Of a stretch of 26,026 bases of DNA, positions 23,860 through 26,026 are shown in pieces. A program made the translations under genes and the position numbers. Source of the DNA: Caecitellus pseudoparvulus (lineage: Eukaryota; Bigyra: Bicosoecida); the NCBI GenBank assembly GCA_965644315.1, contig CBFFRQ010000021.1:1-26026 (forward strand), read 5' to 3'. Position 1 is the stretch's first letter. Every line of letters starts with the position of its first letter. Under the pieces are notes generated by a model, which was not told the DNA's origin, searched no databases, and saw only the letters and a program-made list of their open reading frames with translations.

Positions 23860-26026
23860 TCAAATCAACTCCTTCAAGCTCTCAAACTTGGTGGCTTCCT
23901 GCCGCACACTGTCTGGGATCTTGCGATCACCAGTCAGGCCCAACAGCTCACGCACGATATCTGTGTGGCCATTGCCGCATGCCACTCGGAAGGCGGCCTC
24001 AGGTCCACCCCGAGCCGCCGCATGCACATCCACCTCCCGCGCCCCAGTCAGGCCCAGCAGCATACGCACGATGTCTGTGTGGCCATTGACGCATGCCCCT
24101 CGGAAGCCAGCCTCAGGTCCAGCCCCATCCGCCGCATGCACATCCACCTCCCGCGCCCCGCTCAGGCCCAGCAGCTCACGCACGATGTCTGTGTGGCCCT
24201 TGGTGCATGCCCATCGGAAGGCAGCCTCAGGCCCATACCCATCCGCCGCGTGCACATCCACCTCCCGCGCCCCAGTGAGGCCCAGCAGCTCACGCACGAT
24301 GTCCGTGCGGCCCCAGCGGCATGCCACTCGGAAGGCGGCCTCAGGTCCACGCTCATCTGCCGCGTGCACATCCACCTCCCGCGCCCCAGTCAGGCCCAAC
24401 AGCTCACGCACGATGTCTGTGCGGCCCCTGGCGCATGCCACTCGGAAAGCGGCCTCAGGGCCCTTTCTATAGAACCTAAGCCTCACCTCAACTCTTCCTT
24501 CCACATGCACATCCACTGCCTCATCCCCCGTCAATGACAGCAACTCGCGCACTCTCGCAAGCTCCCCATCCTCGCACGCTGCTACAAACGCTGTGGTGTT
24601 CTCCTCGCTGAACTTCACTTGCTCGGCAGCAACCTCCGACTCTGTAGCCGGTACAGCCTCTGCGTCAGCTGTCTCCGCCTGCCCTGCCGCATCAGCTGCA
24701 TGCTCACCATCAAGCACACCCCGCACAGCACTTTCCACACCCTCCAGACGTCCCACTCCACCCCCACTTCCTTCACATGCCATGGCATATGCACCCATGC
24801 AGCAACCACTCCCTCCCCGCCCCAACACCTCCAACGCGCTCGACAGTGCACGCTCATCACCTTCGCCGCTGCCCACAAAGCTCGACACTACGCCCGATCC
24901 GCCACCCAACGCACCACCTCCTACACCAAGCACCTGACACAGCACACCCAACACACCATCACCCTCACCACCACGGCAGCCGCCATCAGAGCTACCTGTG
25001 CCCCACACACCGCCACATGCACTCAACACCACCTCACACCCACCCCCATCCAGTGCGCCCACCAGATCACCCACACTGCCACTCCCCACACCCACCACCA
25101 CAAAGCTCCCCACACCCATACCACTCACATCCACCCCACATGCCTCCGCCACAGCACACACACCCAGTACCCGCACAGCCACGCGCTGCTTCACATCCAG
25201 CCCAACATCGCCCCACGCTTCATCCTCCAGGAACGCCCTCAGCGGCCACCCCGCCTCACACTGCACCTGCACTGTGACACTGCTCCTCTCACCACTTGGC
25301 TCATCAGCTCGGCCACCAATGACTCCATGTGCGAGTGCTGCTCTGCGTGGTGTCTGCGCCATCCGCGGTAGTCCATGCGCGATGCGAGTCGCTTCGCCAC
25401 GCTTCACAGCGCCAACACTCGTGGCAAGCGCCCTCGCACCCGCCTCCACACTCCCTGCCCACTGCCCCACATCCACAGCTCCACCCACATCCTCATCCAC
25501 GATCTCAACCCGCCCACTGTACACACTCACACCCTTGCCGTTCAGGCACTCCAAGCCGCCCGACAAGTCCAACCCGCCCACAGCCTTCACCTTCCGACCA
25601 CTCATCACCGGCGCACACCCCAACAGCCCACGCAGCTCCTCCACTGCGCTCGCTGCACACTCCAGTTGCTCCGCAGCTCTCTCACTCCTCAGCTCACCTG
25701 CCGCCTCGCCTCGCAGCCACTCAGCCTGCTGCCGCATGCCAGCTAGAGCCGCATCCATCGCTGCCTCGCCACCGGCATCATGTGTGACGGGCCCACCCCC
25801 ACCAGCCACATCTACATCGGCCACCTCAAAGCCTTGCCACCATCGCGTCAGGTCAGCCAGCGCACCCTCCACGTTCACACCGCTCCGTACACTGCCCCAA
25901 GCACCCACAATGGCGCCCCACAGTGCTTCGCCCTCCGGCACTGCATCAACACTCACACCAGATGCCGCTTGATGAAGCACATCCACCGCGCAGAAGCACC
26001 GAAATGACAGGTACTGCAGCGCAGCA
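23860..26026 (-). CDS. ANK-4: ankyrin-repeat protein, 5 long repeats, N-terminus beyond the window
   Basis: The frame is open from the right edge (AALQYLSFRCFCAVDVLH) to the stop at 23860, about 721 codons. By alignment with ANK-1 roughly 137 N-terminal residues are missing. A GTG near 25986 is not a real start, because the homologous coding sequence continues past it. The visible part contains the strand-rich segment (VTVQVQCEAGWPLRAFLED), the Gly/Ser-rich SGCCMGAYAMACEG segment, the Ala/Glu linker, the degenerate ankyrin unit (NTTAFVAACEDGELARVREL), five 38-residue repeats and the cap DRKIPDSVRQEATKFESL. One repeat has VRMLLGL instead of VRELLGL. It converges with the SU-4 pseudogene. Confidence 0.92.
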   Translation of the reverse strand, partial: AALQYLSFRCFCAVDVLHQAASGVSVDAVPEGEALWGAIVGAWGSVRSGVNVEGALADLTRWWQGFEVADVDVAGGGGPVTHDAGGEAAMDAALAGMRQQAEWLRGEAAGELRSERAAEQLECAASAVEELRGLLGCAPVMSGRKVKAVGGLDLSGGLECLNGKGVSVYSGRVEIVDEDVGGAVDVGQWAGSVEAGARALATSVGAVKRGEATRIAHGLPRMAQTPRRAALAHGVIGGRADEPSGERSSVTVQVQCEAGWPLRAFLEDEAWGDVGLDVKQRVAVRVLGVCAVAEACGVDVSGMGVGSFVVVGVGSGSVGDLVGALDGGGCEVVLSACGGVWGTGSSDGGCRGGEGDGVLGVLCQVLGVGGGALGGGSGVVSSFVGSGEGDERALSSALEVLGRGGSGCCMGAYAMACEGSGGGVGRLEGVESAVRGVLDGEHAADAAGQAETADAEAVPATESEVAAEQVKFSEENTTAFVAACEDGELARVRELLSLTGDEAVDVHVEGRVEVRLRFYRKGPEAAFRVACARGRTDIVRELLGLTGAREVDVHAADERGPEAAFRVACRWGRTDIVRELLGLTGAREVDVHAADGYGPEAAFRWACTKGHTDIVRELLGLSGAREVDVHAADGAGPEAGFRGACVNGHTDIVRMLLGLTGAREVDVHAAARGGPEAAFRVACGNGHTDIVRELLGLTGDRKIPDSVRQEATKFESLKELI
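23920..24462 (-). repeat. Tandem 114-bp ankyrin-coding repeats of ANK-4 (5 units)
   Basis: Five 114-bp periods encode 38-residue GPEA-type units. The repeat next to the degenerate unit (ARGRTDIVREL) is shared in sequence with the first unit of ANK-2, so repeat order is partly conserved at the N-terminal side of the array while the number of internal units changes. Confidence 0.93.

Overview
The window looks like nuclear DNA of a GC-rich eukaryote. A green alga fits best, by inference from base composition, GCC-ATGG start contexts, very short introns (61-71 nt) and a tyrosine-recombinase retrotransposon of a kind known from volvocine algae. Nothing looks bacterial: there are no Shine-Dalgarno/operon patterns and the plus-strand genes need splicing.

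Layout. The window is a head-to-tail tandem array of one two-gene module, present as four nearly complete units cut at both window edges. Each module has (i) a minus-strand gene for a long ankyrin-repeat protein (ANK) and (ii), about 610 nt away across a shared divergent promoter region, a plus-strand four-exon gene (SU). SU begins like a Sec12/PREB-type WD40 protein and ends like the C-terminus of the ribosome-biogenesis factor UTP20. Neighbouring modules converge, SU 3' end facing the next ANK 3' end. In order: ANK-0 (5' end only, 1-407), SU-1 (1018-2432), ANK-1 (2583-5957), SU-2 (6570-7961), ANK-2 (8128-10608), SU-3 (11218-12650), ANK-3 (12704-14447 plus 20272-21674), SU-4 (22287-23688), ANK-4 (23860 to beyond the right edge). 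Unit length varies mainly because ANK genes carry 12, 4, 10 or 5 copies of a 114-bp (38-residue) ankyrin repeat.

ANK-3 is split by a 5.8-kb retrotransposon (14448-20271) with gag-like ORFs, reverse transcriptase, RNase H and tyrosine recombinase in that order. It is bounded by split direct repeats (A1 - ORFs - B1 - A2 - B2), the arrangement of Ngaro/PAT-type YR retrotransposons. No target-site duplication is present, and removing the element would leave the ANK-3 frame exactly open.

State of the genes. ANK-1 and ANK-2 are intact, ANK-3 is insertionally split, ANK-4 is open but cut by the edge, and ANK-0 has a 2-nt deletion near its start. Only SU-1 is intact; SU-2, SU-3 and SU-4 carry different frameshift or nonsense lesions. 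The array looks like a birth-and-death family: one partner is a repeat protein with variable surface positions and variable repeat number, the other a chimeric gene decaying copy by copy. What the pair does is not known to me.
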